Origin: Dyella sp. GSA-30
GTDB taxonomy: Bacteria > Pseudomonadota > Gammaproteobacteria > Xanthomonadales > Rhodanobacteraceae
Assembly: GCF_027924605.1 (NCBI RefSeq)
Contig: NZ_AP027042.1
Span: 4,441,524 to 4,505,523 of the forward strand
Length of the DNA stretch: 64,000 nt
Direction: 5' to 3'
Shown: piece by piece, positions 16,521-25,159 of the stretch
Layout of the letters: each line of letters begins with the position of its first letter
How positions within the stretch are numbered: the first letter of the stretch is position 1
Notes under the pieces: generated by a model
What the model saw: the letters and a program-made list of their open reading frames with translations, nothing else
The model's database searches: none
What the model was told of the DNA's origin: nothing
Program-made: the position numbers and the translations under genes

Positions 16521-16602
16521 TAGAGCGGTCAATAGTAAATGGTCCGTGGCCAAGAGAAGCGTCGACTCCGTTGACCATTTGCCGTTTACCGTTTACCGCT
16601 TA
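16521..16602. repeat. Heptamer-word inverted repeat between lepA and lepB
   Basis: On the minus strand the right side reads GCGGTAAAC GGTAAAC GGCAAAT GGTC (16574-16602). The left side on the plus strand reads GCGGTCAAT AGTAAAT GGTC (16521-16540). The two sides can pair at GGTC/GACC, AAAT/ATTT and the outer GCGGT/ACCGC. It is shorter and less perfect than the repeats at 5417 and 13183 but has the same 7-base word pattern. Confidence 0.6.
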
Positions 16603-18390
16603 TTTGTCGACCTTCAGCACCGCAAGGAAGGCTTCCTGTGGAATTTCCACGCGACCGACCTGTTTCATGCGCTTCTTGCCTTCTTTCTGCTTTTCCAACA
16701 GCTTTTTCTTACGACTGACGTCACCGCCATAGCACTTGGCCAGAACGTTCTTGCGCAACGCTTTCACGGTGGAACGCGCAATCACCTGCGCGCCGATCGC
16801 CGCCTGGATCGCCACGTCGAACTGCTGACGCGGGATCAGGTCCTTCATGCGCTCGACCAGGTCGCGACCGCGACGGTCGGCGTGACTGCGATGCACGATA
16901 AGACTCAACGCATCGACGCGATCGCCGTTGATCAACACGTCGGTGCGCACGAACGGGCCGGCATCGAAACGCTCGAAGTGGTAGTCCATCGAGGCATAGC
17001 CGCGCGACACCGATTTCAGGCGATCGAAGAAGTCCAGCACCACTTCGGCGAGCGGTAGCTCATAGGTGATCTGCACCTGGGTAGCCAGGTACTGGATCGA
17101 GCGCTGCACGCCGCGCTTTTCTTCGCATAGCGTGATGATGTTGCCGATGTAGTCGGGCGGCGTGAGGATGCTGGCGACGATGATCGGCTCGCGGATTTCG
17201 GTCACTTCCTGCGAAGGCGGAAGCTTGGCCGGATTGTCCAGCAGCAGGATCGAGCCGTCGGTCTTGAGGACCTCGTAGACCACCGTCGGTGCGGTGGTGA
17301 TCAGGTCCAGATCGTATTCGCGCTCCAGGCGCTCCTGCACGATTTCCATGTGCAGCATGCCGAGGAAGCCGCAACGGAAGCCGAAGCCCATCGCCTCGGA
17401 GCTTTCCGGTTCGAAAAATAGCGCGGCGTCGTTAAGGCGCAGCTTGTCCAACGCTTCGCGCAGCGCCGGATAGTCGTCGGCCGAGACCGGGAACAGGCCG
17501 GCGAACACGCGCGGCTGCATCTGCTGAAAGCCCGGCAGCGGCTTCGCGGCCGGCTTGGCGGCCAGGGTCAGCGTGTCACCGACCGGCGCGCCGTGCACGT
17601 CCTTGATCGAGGCGTTGATCCAGCCCACTTCGCCCGCACCGAGCTTGTCGAGCTTCTTGCGCTTGGGGGTAAACACGCCCACTTCGCTGACTTCGTGCGC
17701 ACGGCCGGTGGACATCACCAGCAGCTTGTCACCCGGCTTGATCTCGCCCTGCATCACGCGCACCAGCGACACGACGCCGAGGTAATTGTCGAACCAGGAG
17801 TCGATGATCAAGGCCTGCAGGCGATCGGTGTCGCCGGGCTTGGGCGGCGGAATGCGCGCGATGATCGCCTCGAGCACCTCGACCACGTTGAGGCCGGTCT
17901 TGGCGCTGACGGCCACCGCATCGGTGGCATCCACGCCGATCACCGCCTCGATCTCGCCCTTCACCTTTTCGATGTCGGCGGTCGGCAGGTCGATCTTGTT
18001 GAGCACCGGCACCACTTCCAGGCCCTGCTCCACCGCGGTGTAGCAGTTGGCGACGGACTGGGCCTCGACGCCCTGCGCCGCATCCACCACCAGCAGCGCG
18101 CCTTCGCACGCAGCCAGCGAGCGGCTGACCTCGTAGGAGAAGTCGACGTGCCCGGGGGTGTCGATAAAGTTGAGCTGGTAGGTCTTGCCGTCGCGCGCCT
18201 TGTACGGCAACGACACGGACTGCGCCTTGATGGTAATGCCGCGCTCGCGCTCGATCGGATTATTGTCGAGTACCTGCGCCTCCATCTCGCGTTCGGTCAG
18301 ACCGCCGCAGATCTGGATGATGCGATCCGCCAGCGTGGACTTGCCGTGATCGATATGGGCGATGATGGAAAAATTGCGGATCAGATCCAT
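16600..18390 (-). CDS. lepA: Elongation factor 4 (LepA)
   Basis: A 596-residue translational GTPase of the usual length. G1 [15 protein letters not shown]2 [12 protein letters not shown]3 [12 protein letters not shown] and G4 NKIDLPTAD lie in the N-terminal domain, and the LepA-specific C-terminal domain ends with [18 protein letters not shown]. LepA binds ribosomes and affects initiation or back-translocation under stress. It is first in the lepA, lepB, DUF4845, rnc, era, recO run. The 357 bases upstream to mucD contain a REP-like repeat at 18579-18713 and otherwise no gene. Confidence 0.97.
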   Translation of the reverse strand: MDLIRNFSIIAHIDHGKSTLADRIIQICGGLTEREMEAQVLDNNPIERERGITIKAQSVSLPYKARDGKTYQLNFIDTPGHVDFSYEVSRSLAACEGALLVVDAAQGVEAQSVANCYTAVEQGLEVVPVLNKIDLPTADIEKVKGEIEAVIGVDATDAVAVSAKTGLNVVEVLEAIIARIPPPKPGDTDRLQALIIDSWFDNYLGVVSLVRVMQGEIKPGDKLLVMSTGRAHEVSEVGVFTPKRKKLDKLGAGEVGWINASIKDVHGAPVGDTLTLAAKPAAKPLPGFQQMQPRVFAGLFPVSADDYPALREALDKLRLNDAALFFEPESSEAMGFGFRCGFLGMLHMEIVQERLEREYDLDLITTAPTVVYEVLKTDGSILLLDNPAKLPPSQEVTEIREPIIVASILTPPDYIGNIITLCEEKRGVQRSIQYLATQVQITYELPLAEVVLDFFDRLKSVSRGYASMDYHFERFDAGPFVRTDVLINGDRVDALSLIVHRSHADRRGRDLVERMKDLIPRQQFDVAIQAAIGAQVIARSTVKALRKNVLAKCYGGDVSRKKKLLEKQKEGKKRMKQVGRVEIPQEAFLAVLKVDK

Positions 18391-18578
18391 GGACTACGCT
18401 GTATACGGTGTTCCACCGAACGCAGTACGCCGGCAGCGCGCCCCCCCGATGGCGGCACGAACTGGGCATTATCGCATGGAACGGGTGGGGGCCGGGTTGC
18501 CGGTCGGCGCTGTATGAATGCGTAGTCAGCGAGGCTGCGCCTCGGTATGAGGGGTGCCGTTGGGCTGAGGACTTAAAG

Positions 18579-18713
18579 CCCCCCTCACCCCAACCCTCTC
18601 CCCCGGCAAAGCCAGGGGAGAGGGAGCCGACTGAGGGAACCTCGTTGTTTCGTACTTGCGTAACCTACCCTTCTCCCCTGGCTTTGCCGGGGGAGAGGGT
18701 TGGGGTGAGGGGG
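18579..18713. repeat. REP-like paired-hairpin repeat, copy 2
   Basis: A complete copy: left arm CCCCCTCACCCCAACCCTCT with hairpin GGCAAAGCC, a ~45-base centre, and the right arm ending GGGTTGGGGTGAGGGGG. The arms are inverted copies of one another. The 12 bases before it (TGAGGACTTAAA) are identical to those before copy 3, so the unit extends slightly beyond the arms. It sits downstream of mucD and upstream of lepA (18391-18747 has no gene). Confidence 0.88.
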
Positions 18714-18747
18714 AAGCTCGGGGCGATGCGAAGCGAGCCTGCCGCGC

Positions 18748-20244
18748 TTACTCGTCGTCCTTGTCGCCCGGCACGGTCAGCCCGATAAACGAACTGCGAT
18801 CGTCACGGCGCACCAGCAGCAACACGGTGCTTCCCGCCTTCACGTCCTTGGTGGCCTCACGGAACGAGGCGGCGCTGGTGACGGGAGTCTGGTTGACGCG
18901 CAGGATCACATCGCCTTGGCGCAAACCGGCCTGGGCTGCCACGCGACCGGTGACATTGGCCACGACCACGCCCTCGCCGGCCTTCAGGCCCAGCTGCTTA
19001 CGGGTAGCGCTGTCGATCTCCTGCACGGTCAGCCCCAAAAGGGACGAACCGGCACGCGCACCGGGCTGCTCGCTACCGCTCTTGCTCGCCAAGGCGGCGT
19101 TCTTGTCGCGCGGCAGTTCGCCAACCGCAACCGGGACGTCCTCTTTCTTACCGTTGCGCAGGATCTGCAGGGTCGCCTTGGTGCCAGGCGGCGTCATGCC
19201 GACCAATGGCGGCAGGTCCGAGGCCTGATTGACGCGTTGGCCGTTGAATGCCAGCACGACATCACCGGGATGGATGCCGGCCTTCTCGGCCCCGCTGTCC
19301 TTGCTCACATCGGCAACCATGGCGCCATTGGCATCAGGCAGCTTGAGTGCCTTGACCATCTCGTCGGTCAATGGCTGCACGGTCACGCCCAGCATGCCGC
19401 GTGACACATAACCATGTTCCTTGATCTGCTTGACCGCGCTCATCGCCACGTCGATCGGGATCGAGAACGCCACACCGAGATAACCGCCGGTATTGGAATA
19501 GATCTGCGAGTTCACGCCGACGACCTGACCTTGCAGGTTGAACAGCGGACCGCCGGAATTGCCGCGATTGATCGGCACGTCGGTCTGGATGAACGAGGTA
19601 TACGGCTGGTCCTGACCACCGAGGTTGCGGCCGATCGCACTGACGATGCGCTGGGTCACGGTGTAGTCGAAGCCGAACGGCGAACCGATCGCCAGCACCC
19701 ACTGGCCGGGCTTCAACGCGCGCGAATCACCAATGCTCACTGCAGGCAGGTTGCCGCCAGCATCGACCTTCAATAGCGCGATGTCGTATTGCGGATCGCT
19801 GCCGACGACCTTGGCGGTCAACGTGCGGCGATCCTGCAGGCGCACGCTGACGGTGTCCGCGTCGTCCACTACGTGCGTATTGGTAATGATGTAGCCATCG
19901 TGCGAGATGATGAAGCCCGAACCCAGCGACGTACGCGCCTGCTCTTCGGGCGAAGGCATCATCGGCATGCCGAAGAAGCGGCGCAGGATGTCGTTCGGAT
20001 CGTCGCCATCGGGACTGTCGGAATCGGGCCCCTGTTGCTGCCCGCGACGCACGGTTTTGTTGGCGCGCTTGCCGCTGTACTTGGCCTCGACATGCACAAC
20101 GGCCGACGCGTTCTGCTGCACGATACCGGTGAAATCCGGCAGGCTGCCTGTTGTCGCAGGGGCATTTTGCGCCTGCACACTGCCGATGGATGCCAACCCG
20201 ACCAGGGCGCAGCAAGCCGCCGTGCGCAAGATAAATCCACTCAT
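18748..20244 (-). CDS. mucD: Periplasmic serine protease Do/MucD (HtrA family)
   Basis: A 498-residue DegP/MucD-type protease-chaperone. The signal peptide MSGFILRTAACCALVGLASIGSVQA precedes the trypsin-like domain with His in NTHVVDDAD, Asp in YDIALLKVD and Ser in RGNSGGPLFN, then two PDZ domains. It degrades misfolded envelope proteins. The start at 20244 has AGGAGG 9 bases upstream. It is the third gene of rpoE-rseA-mucD, the arrangement seen in Xanthomonas; a hairpin fills part of the 148-base gap after rseA. Confidence 0.95.
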   Translation of the reverse strand: MSGFILRTAACCALVGLASIGSVQAQNAPATTGSLPDFTGIVQQNASAVVHVEAKYSGKRANKTVRRGQQQGPDSDSPDGDDPNDILRRFFGMPMMPSPEEQARTSLGSGFIISHDGYIITNTHVVDDADTVSVRLQDRRTLTAKVVGSDPQYDIALLKVDAGGNLPAVSIGDSRALKPGQWVLAIGSPFGFDYTVTQRIVSAIGRNLGGQDQPYTSFIQTDVPINRGNSGGPLFNLQGQVVGVNSQIYSNTGGYLGVAFSIPIDVAMSAVKQIKEHGYVSRGMLGVTVQPLTDEMVKALKLPDANGAMVADVSKDSGAEKAGIHPGDVVLAFNGQRVNQASDLPPLVGMTPPGTKATLQILRNGKKEDVPVAVGELPRDKNAALASKSGSEQPGARAGSSLLGLTVQEIDSATRKQLGLKAGEGVVVANVTGRVAAQAGLRQGDVILRVNQTPVTSAASFREATKDVKAGSTVLLLVRRDDRSSFIGLTVPGDKDDE

Positions 20245-20331
20245 GCTGATGTTCCTCCTGTTTTCAGACATACCTCTACGCAGCCCGTGGCGCGGACCGT
20301 TAGAGGCAACAAAAGATAGGGAGCTTGCAAG

Positions 20332-20360
20332 ACAAGGCCACGACGAACGCGTGGCCTTGT
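20332..20360. other. Perfect hairpin between rseA and mucD
   Basis: ACAAGGCCACG and CGTGGCCTTGT form an 11-bp perfect stem with a 7-base loop (20343-20349). No U run follows on the minus strand, so it is not a classic terminator. It could lower or stabilise mucD message relative to rpoE-rseA. Confidence 0.6.
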
Positions 20361-20392
20361 GGCCTTACTGGGTGGCGGCTGACGCCCCGCCG

Positions 20393-21067
20393 TCATTGAC
20401 CGACGGCGCGGGCCTGCGGCACGGACTGCTGAGGCACCGCCTGATCCGGACTGATCAGCAGGTAGCTGCCGTTGCCATGGTTGACCACGCGGTAGCCGCG
20501 GACCTGATAGGGCGACAGCTTGTCGCTCTGCGAGTAGAACAGCGGACCTTCGTTGGCATCGATTGTGGCCGATGCCCGCTCGCTCAATTGCGAAGGAAGC
20601 GAGGCATAGCTATTGAGCCACGCCGGCGCCTGCGCGGGAGCTGCATTGTTGTGTGTCGGTACGGCCTGCGTCACCGGCGAAACGGTTGCGCCGTTATTGG
20701 CAGCCACCAGCGGCGAGCCGCGATCGCTGCCTTCCTGACCTGCCGGCTGTGTCACCAGCAGCGCGGCGATGGCCACGCTTGCGGCAATCGCGCCGCCAGC
20801 CGACCAGTGCAGCCAGCGTCGACGGCCTTGCGGGGCCACCGTAATCATCGTGTCCTGGTCGATCGCCAGCATCACCCGGGCGGCAAAGCCCTCGGAGGCT
20901 ACCGACGGCAGCTCGCGCCGCAGCCCATCGCGGGCGAGGTGATAGCGCGCCCAGGCCTGGGACAGCGAGGCATCGGATTCGAACCGGCGCAGCAGAAAGC
21001 GCAGCTCCTCTTTGGAGAGCTGGCCGTCCATTCCGGCAGAAAGGTTTTCGCGATTGACTTCAGTCAT
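20393..21067 (-). CDS. rseA: Sigma-E anti-sigma factor RseA/MucA-like
   Basis: A 224-residue inner-membrane anti-sigma factor. The cytoplasmic N-terminal domain (NRENLSAGMDGQLSKEELRF and RYHLARDGLRREL) matches the RseA sigma-binding fold, a membrane helix spans about residues 84-104 (AGGAIAASVAIAALLV), and the rest is periplasmic. It would hold RpoE until cut by envelope-stress proteases. The start at 21067 overlaps the rpoE stop by 8 bases, giving coupled, stoichiometric synthesis. No rseB/mucB follows. Confidence 0.88.
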   Translation of the reverse strand: MTEVNRENLSAGMDGQLSKEELRFLLRRFESDASLSQAWARYHLARDGLRRELPSVASEGFAARVMLAIDQDTMITVAPQGRRRWLHWSAGGAIAASVAIAALLVTQPAGQEGSDRGSPLVAANNGATVSPVTQAVPTHNNAAPAQAPAWLNSYASLPSQLSERASATIDANEGPLFYSQSDKLSPYQVRGYRVVNHGNGSYLLISPDQAVPQQSVPQARAVGQ

Positions 21068-21659
21068 TTTTACGATCCTCGCGGTCCGACAGCAGCGGCC
21101 GCAGCTTTTCATCGATCGCCTCGCGAGCGCGGAAAATCCGCGAACGCACCGTGCCTATCGGACAATCCATGGCTTCGGCAATCTCTTCGTAACTGAGCCC
21201 CTCCACTTCCCGTAGGGTAATGGCGGTACGCAGTTCTTCTGGCAGGGCTTGGACCGTCGAAAACACGGTTTGTTCAATTTCCTGCCGCATTAATTCACGT
21301 TCGGGTGTGGCGCTTTCCTGCATGCGGTCGGCACCGGGCACGAAAACGGCATCTTCGACGGCGATATCGTCGGTCGGCGGACGCCGTCCCATCGCCACCA
21401 GATGGTTTTTGGCGGTATTGACGGCGATCTTGTACATCCATGTGTAGAACGCGCTCTCGCCGCGGAACGAGCCGATGGCACGCCAGGCGCGCACAAAGGC
21501 CTCCTGGGCGACGTCCTCGCACTCGGCATAGTTGTTCACATAGCGCGAAATCAGGCCGATCACCTTGTGCTGGTACTTGCGTACCAACAGGTCAAACGCC
21601 CGCTTGTCCCCACTTTGGACTCGCTCGACCAGCGCGCGATCCAGTTCGTTTTCGCCCAT
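21060..21659 (-). CDS. rpoE: RNA polymerase sigma-E factor (RpoE/AlgU)
   Basis: A 199-residue ECF sigma factor. Region 2 (FDLLVRKYQHKVIGLISRY, DVAQEAFVRAWRAIGSFRG, FYTWMYKIAVNTAKNHL) and region 4 (LPEELRTAITLREVEGLSYEEIAE, CPIGTVRSRIFRAREAI) are intact and very close to AlgU/RpoE. The start MGENELDRALV (21659) has AAGGAG 8 bases upstream. It controls envelope-stress genes, probably including its own operon through the promoter at 21723-21749. The stop codon overlaps rseA. Confidence 0.97.
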   Translation of the reverse strand: MGENELDRALVERVQSGDKRAFDLLVRKYQHKVIGLISRYVNNYAECEDVAQEAFVRAWRAIGSFRGESAFYTWMYKIAVNTAKNHLVAMGRRPPTDDIAVEDAVFVPGADRMQESATPERELMRQEIEQTVFSTVQALPEELRTAITLREVEGLSYEEIAEAMDCPIGTVRSRIFRAREAIDEKLRPLLSDREDRKND

Positions 21660-21722
21660 CCGGGCCGTCTCCTTCGTTACCGCTGTTACAAGCATAAAGT
21701 GCGCCGGATGAGAACGATGAAA

Positions 21723-21749
21723 TCAGACAAGCATCCAGAGGTTAAGTTC
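21723..21749 (-). promoter_or_regulatory. Sigma-E-type promoter of rpoE-rseA-mucD
   Basis: On the minus strand GAACTT (21744-21749) is followed after 16 bases by TCTGA (21723-21727), which is the RpoE/AlgU consensus (GAACTT-N16-TCTGA). It lies 64 bases upstream of the rpoE start, so the operon is probably autoregulated. Confidence 0.85.
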
Positions 21750-21865
21750 AGCACGAAGGCGTTCATCATGCGGCCCCATCCTATGACAGCTTCCCGCCCG
21801 CCCGGCATGGCACCGGTACGAGCCCCTAGGATTATCGATATGGGGCCGTTACGGCGGCTGGCAAG

Positions 21866-24427
21866 TCAATCGCCGGCGGTGGCGATCAGACGCTGGCGCT
21901 CGGACAGCAGTTTCTCAAAGGTGGGCACCGGCAGCGGGCGGCAGAACAGATAGCCCTGCAATTCGTCGCAGTGGTTGTTGCGCAGGAACTGCAGATGCTG
22001 TTCGATCTCCACCCCCTCGGCCACGACACCGCGCTTGAGGCGGTGAGCCATCTCAATGGTGGTACGCACGATTGCTTCGTCGTCCGGATCGACGCCGATA
22101 TTGCGCACGAAGCTCTGGTCGATCTTGATCCGGTCCGCCGGCAACTTGCGTAGATAGTCCAGCGAGGCCGCACCCGTACCGAAATCGTCGATCGCGATGC
22201 GGCAGCCGAGCTTGTGCAACCCGTGCAGGTTTTCCATCAGATTCGGCGCGGCCTTGATGCTGATGCTCTCGGTGATCTCCATTTCCAGCAGGCCGGGATC
22301 GAGCCCGGTTTCCTGCAAGACCGAGGAGACCACGTCGAGGAAATTGGGCTGCATCAACTGCACGGCGGACAGGTTCACACCGAGGCGCAGCCGCAACCCG
22401 AATTTTCGCTCCCACTCCTGGGCCAGACGGCAGGCCGCGCGTAGCACCCACTCGCCGATCGAAATGATCAGCCCGGTTTCCTCGGCCAGCGGGATGAAGA
22501 AACCGGGGCCGATGTAGCCCAGCTCCGGATGCTCCCAGCGGACCAGCGCCTCCATGCCGACGATGTCCTCGGTCTTGGCATCGACCTGCGGCTGGAAGAA
22601 GACGCGCAGCTCGCCGTTGCTCTCGGCATGGCGCAGGCGCGATTTCAGCGCGAGATTCTGCTGCTGCGCCTGTTCGGCGCTGACTTCGTAGATCTGAAAA
22701 TTATTGCGACCCAGGCTCTTGGCCGCGTACATCGCCTCATCGGCGTGCTTGAGCAAGGTTTCCGCATCGTCGGCGTCGTCCGGATAGAAGCTGACGCCGA
22801 TGGAGGTGGTGACCTGCAATTCGGTACCGTCATCGATCCGCAGCGGTGCCTGCATGACCTGCACGATCTTCTCGGCGATACGCAACACGTCTTCGTTCTT
22901 GACGATGTGCCGGAGCACCACCACAAATTCATCACCAGCGTAACGGGCCACGGTGTCGGACGCGCGCACGCTGGTCCGCAGGCGCTGGGTGGCGGTGATC
23001 AGCACCTGATCGCCCACGGCATGACCGAGCGTGTCGTTGATAGTCTTGAAACGATCCAGATCGACGAATAGCAACGCGAAGCACTCGCCCGTGCGGGTCG
23101 CCTCGCGAATGATCATGTCCAGGCGATCGTTGAACAGCAGCCGGTTGGGCAAGCCGGTCAGCGCATCGAGCAGGCCTTCGGCACGTCCCTGCTCCCGCGT
23201 GCGCTTGAGTTCCAGCGCATGCGCGAAACGCGTCGCGGCAATGCGCAAGGTTGGTCCGAGAATGTCCATATTGCCGAACGGATGATGCGTGCCCACGAGC
23301 AATGCACCAAGCACATTGCGCCGCTCGTCGAGCAAGGGCAGACCGGCAAAACCATTGAGAGCAAGCTGTTCGAGCAACGGATCGACCGCGGCCAGACGGC
23401 GCGCATCACCCTGGTGCAGCATCGGTTGACCATTGAGTACCAGACGCAGCGAGCTTTGCAGGCCGGGGCTCGGCCAGGTCTGGTTTTCGCCGCGCCACAG
23501 CTGCAACAGCTGGGTAGGTGCGCTGCTTTCTTCCGGCCGCGCCGACCATAGTGCGAAGTAATCCAGGTCCAGAGCGTCGTAAAGCAGTTTGGCAGCCGCC
23601 TCGACGCCATCGTCGCCGCCGCCCGAATTGAACAGACGCGTGAGCAGATCCAATGCGGGTTCCGCGCGTGCGGCCGGGCGGTCGCTGCGAAACGAGAACG
23701 CTACCGCATCCCGCCCCTGGTGCCTGACCTTGCGTGCATTGGCCTGGCCGCTATCGCTGCCGCTGGCCGAAAGACGCTTGCAACGATGCCATTGGCGAGA
23801 GCCTTCGCCGATCAGCTTGTGGAGGTCTGCCTGTTCGAACTGGAACAGCTCGGCGATCGGTAGCCTGGACAGCCGCGCCAACGACAAGCCGCTATGGCGA
23901 ATCATGGCGACGCTCGACTCGATGATCCGTTCGCGCACCGGGTCGACTACCACCCACTCGGTATCGGCCTCGTCGAACGCAAAGCGATAGTCGCCGCGAT
24001 CGCCCGGTGACGCGGTCGCCGTCGGCAGCGCCACGACCGGCGCGGACAGGTGCGCAAGACGCCGCCAGCGACCGATCAGCTCGTTGGCGATCTGCGACGC
24101 ATACAGCCAGTCAGCCACTTCGGCAGGCAGCTCGCTGGGCTTCAGCCCTGAGCTTTCGGTCAGTATCAGCAGCAGCGGCGTTGCCGTGCACGATGGCCAT
24201 TGGCGTAGCGTTTCGACGTTCTGGCGCGTGTGTCGCGCGTCGCCGTCGCAAACCAGCACGGCCAGATCGAGCTTGGGCTGTTCCTGCAGCAACTGACGGG
24301 CATGGGTGAGATCGCGCGCCGAATAGACCACCGGGTGCAGTTCTTCGTGGTCGAACAGATCGAACAGCTCCCGGCGCAGCTCACGCTGGGCGGCTATGAT
24401 CAGAACACCGGTGGCGGCCTTGTCCAT
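21866..24427 (-). CDS. GGDEF/EAL cyclic-di-GMP protein with receiver-like and GAF domains
   Basis: An 853-residue protein. Residues 1-120 resemble a receiver fold without a convincing phosphoacceptor, then a PAS-like stretch and a GAF-type domain (~260-410). The diguanylate cyclase domain has AGDEF near 496, with an RASD inhibitory site five residues before. The EAL domain has EALVRW near 625 and all catalytic residues (NLSAVQL, ITES, IDDFGTG, IKIDQSF, EGVE, LQGYLF). Both halves therefore look able to make and break c-di-GMP. A small unknown gene ends 12 bases upstream on the same strand. Confidence 0.93.
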   Translation of the reverse strand: MDKAATGVLIIAAQRELRRELFDLFDHEELHPVVYSARDLTHARQLLQEQPKLDLAVLVCDGDARHTRQNVETLRQWPSCTATPLLLILTESSGLKPSELPAEVADWLYASQIANELIGRWRRLAHLSAPVVALPTATASPGDRGDYRFAFDEADTEWVVVDPVRERIIESSVAMIRHSGLSLARLSRLPIAELFQFEQADLHKLIGEGSRQWHRCKRLSASGSDSGQANARKVRHQGRDAVAFSFRSDRPAARAEPALDLLTRLFNSGGGDDGVEAAAKLLYDALDLDYFALWSARPEESSAPTQLLQLWRGENQTWPSPGLQSSLRLVLNGQPMLHQGDARRLAAVDPLLEQLALNGFAGLPLLDERRNVLGALLVGTHHPFGNMDILGPTLRIAATRFAHALELKRTREQGRAEGLLDALTGLPNRLLFNDRLDMIIREATRTGECFALLFVDLDRFKTINDTLGHAVGDQVLITATQRLRTSVRASDTVARYAGDEFVVVLRHIVKNEDVLRIAEKIVQVMQAPLRIDDGTELQVTTSIGVSFYPDDADDAETLLKHADEAMYAAKSLGRNNFQIYEVSAEQAQQQNLALKSRLRHAESNGELRVFFQPQVDAKTEDIVGMEALVRWEHPELGYIGPGFFIPLAEETGLIISIGEWVLRAACRLAQEWERKFGLRLRLGVNLSAVQLMQPNFLDVVSSVLQETGLDPGLLEMEITESISIKAAPNLMENLHGLHKLGCRIAIDDFGTGAASLDYLRKLPADRIKIDQSFVRNIGVDPDDEAIVRTTIEMAHRLKRGVVAEGVEIEQHLQFLRNNHCDELQGYLFCRPLPVPTFEKLLSERQRLIATAGD

Positions 24428-24439
24428 AAGGTTGTGTCG

Positions 24440-24934
24440 TTAGAGCAGCCAGCGCCCGTCGCGCAGACGCGGACGGACTTCCGGCTTGGCTGCGCAATCG
24501 ACGCGCACCAGCACGTCGGCAAGGGTATTGAGCAACCCGTTCGGCGCGTCGAGCAACACGACGCGGCGCACCTGTTCGGTCTGGCTACGGGCAAGCTGGC
24601 GTAGCAGGCTCAGTTCGGAGGCTGCCAGGGGCGTGGGGATGCCCCGAAACAGATAGACGCCAAAATGGATGCTCTGCTGTACAAAGCGCAGCGCCTGTCC
24701 CAGCCGCTGGCTACCGGGCACGCGAGCATGGGCTTCGCGAAGATTGTCCAGCCCCGTCTCGGGCAACCATAGATAAACCGACTGCCCGGAATGGCGTACC
24801 AAGGCCCGGAACTGGTCGATCAAGGCATCGGTATCCCCACCATCGAGCGCAAGCAGCCCGCCGGACGCAGCGAGGATGCGCTCGAAGATATCTGCGCCGA
24901 CGGGTGCGGCGGGGGTGGCCAAGGAAGTATTCAT
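24440..24934 (-). CDS. Protein of unknown function upstream of the GGDEF/EAL gene
   Basis: A 164-residue soluble protein that I do not recognise. It has alternating strands and helices: GGLLALDGGDTDALIDQFRA, QSVYLWLPETGLDNLREAHA, QSIHFGVYLFRGIPTPLAAS, RRVVLLDAPNGLLNTLADV. It has no signal peptide or membrane segment. The start MNTSLATPAAPVGADIF (24934) was chosen because the frame upstream is Arg-rich and unlike protein. It ends 12 bases before the c-di-GMP gene, so cotranscription and a shared role are likely. The 225 bases upstream to fadJ carry no other feature that I can see. Confidence 0.7.
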   Translation of the reverse strand: MNTSLATPAAPVGADIFERILAASGGLLALDGGDTDALIDQFRALVRHSGQSVYLWLPETGLDNLREAHARVPGSQRLGQALRFVQQSIHFGVYLFRGIPTPLAASELSLLRQLARSQTEQVRRVVLLDAPNGLLNTLADVLVRVDCAAKPEVRPRLRDGRWLL

Positions 24935-25159
24935 TCGATGCGTAAAATTGCGCACTCCAGGAGCGAGCACAATAGCTAAAGCCGCATTCCTATCGATTGG
25001 CGGCATTTTGCGAACCGATTCATGCGGTAGCGCACAACGCGGATTCGCCCCGGCTTCCCGGGCACGGCTAAAGAACCGTTTCCGGTGCCGGCCCTCGTCT
25101 CGCAATCATCGCTACGGGAAGGTATGGTGAGCAGCTTCTAAGCCACGTCCCCTATCACC

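Noticed and set aside
14462-16732. 756-codon plus-strand open frame
   Set aside because: Antisense of rnc, DUF4845 and lepB; composition is His/Gln/Arg-rich without domain features.
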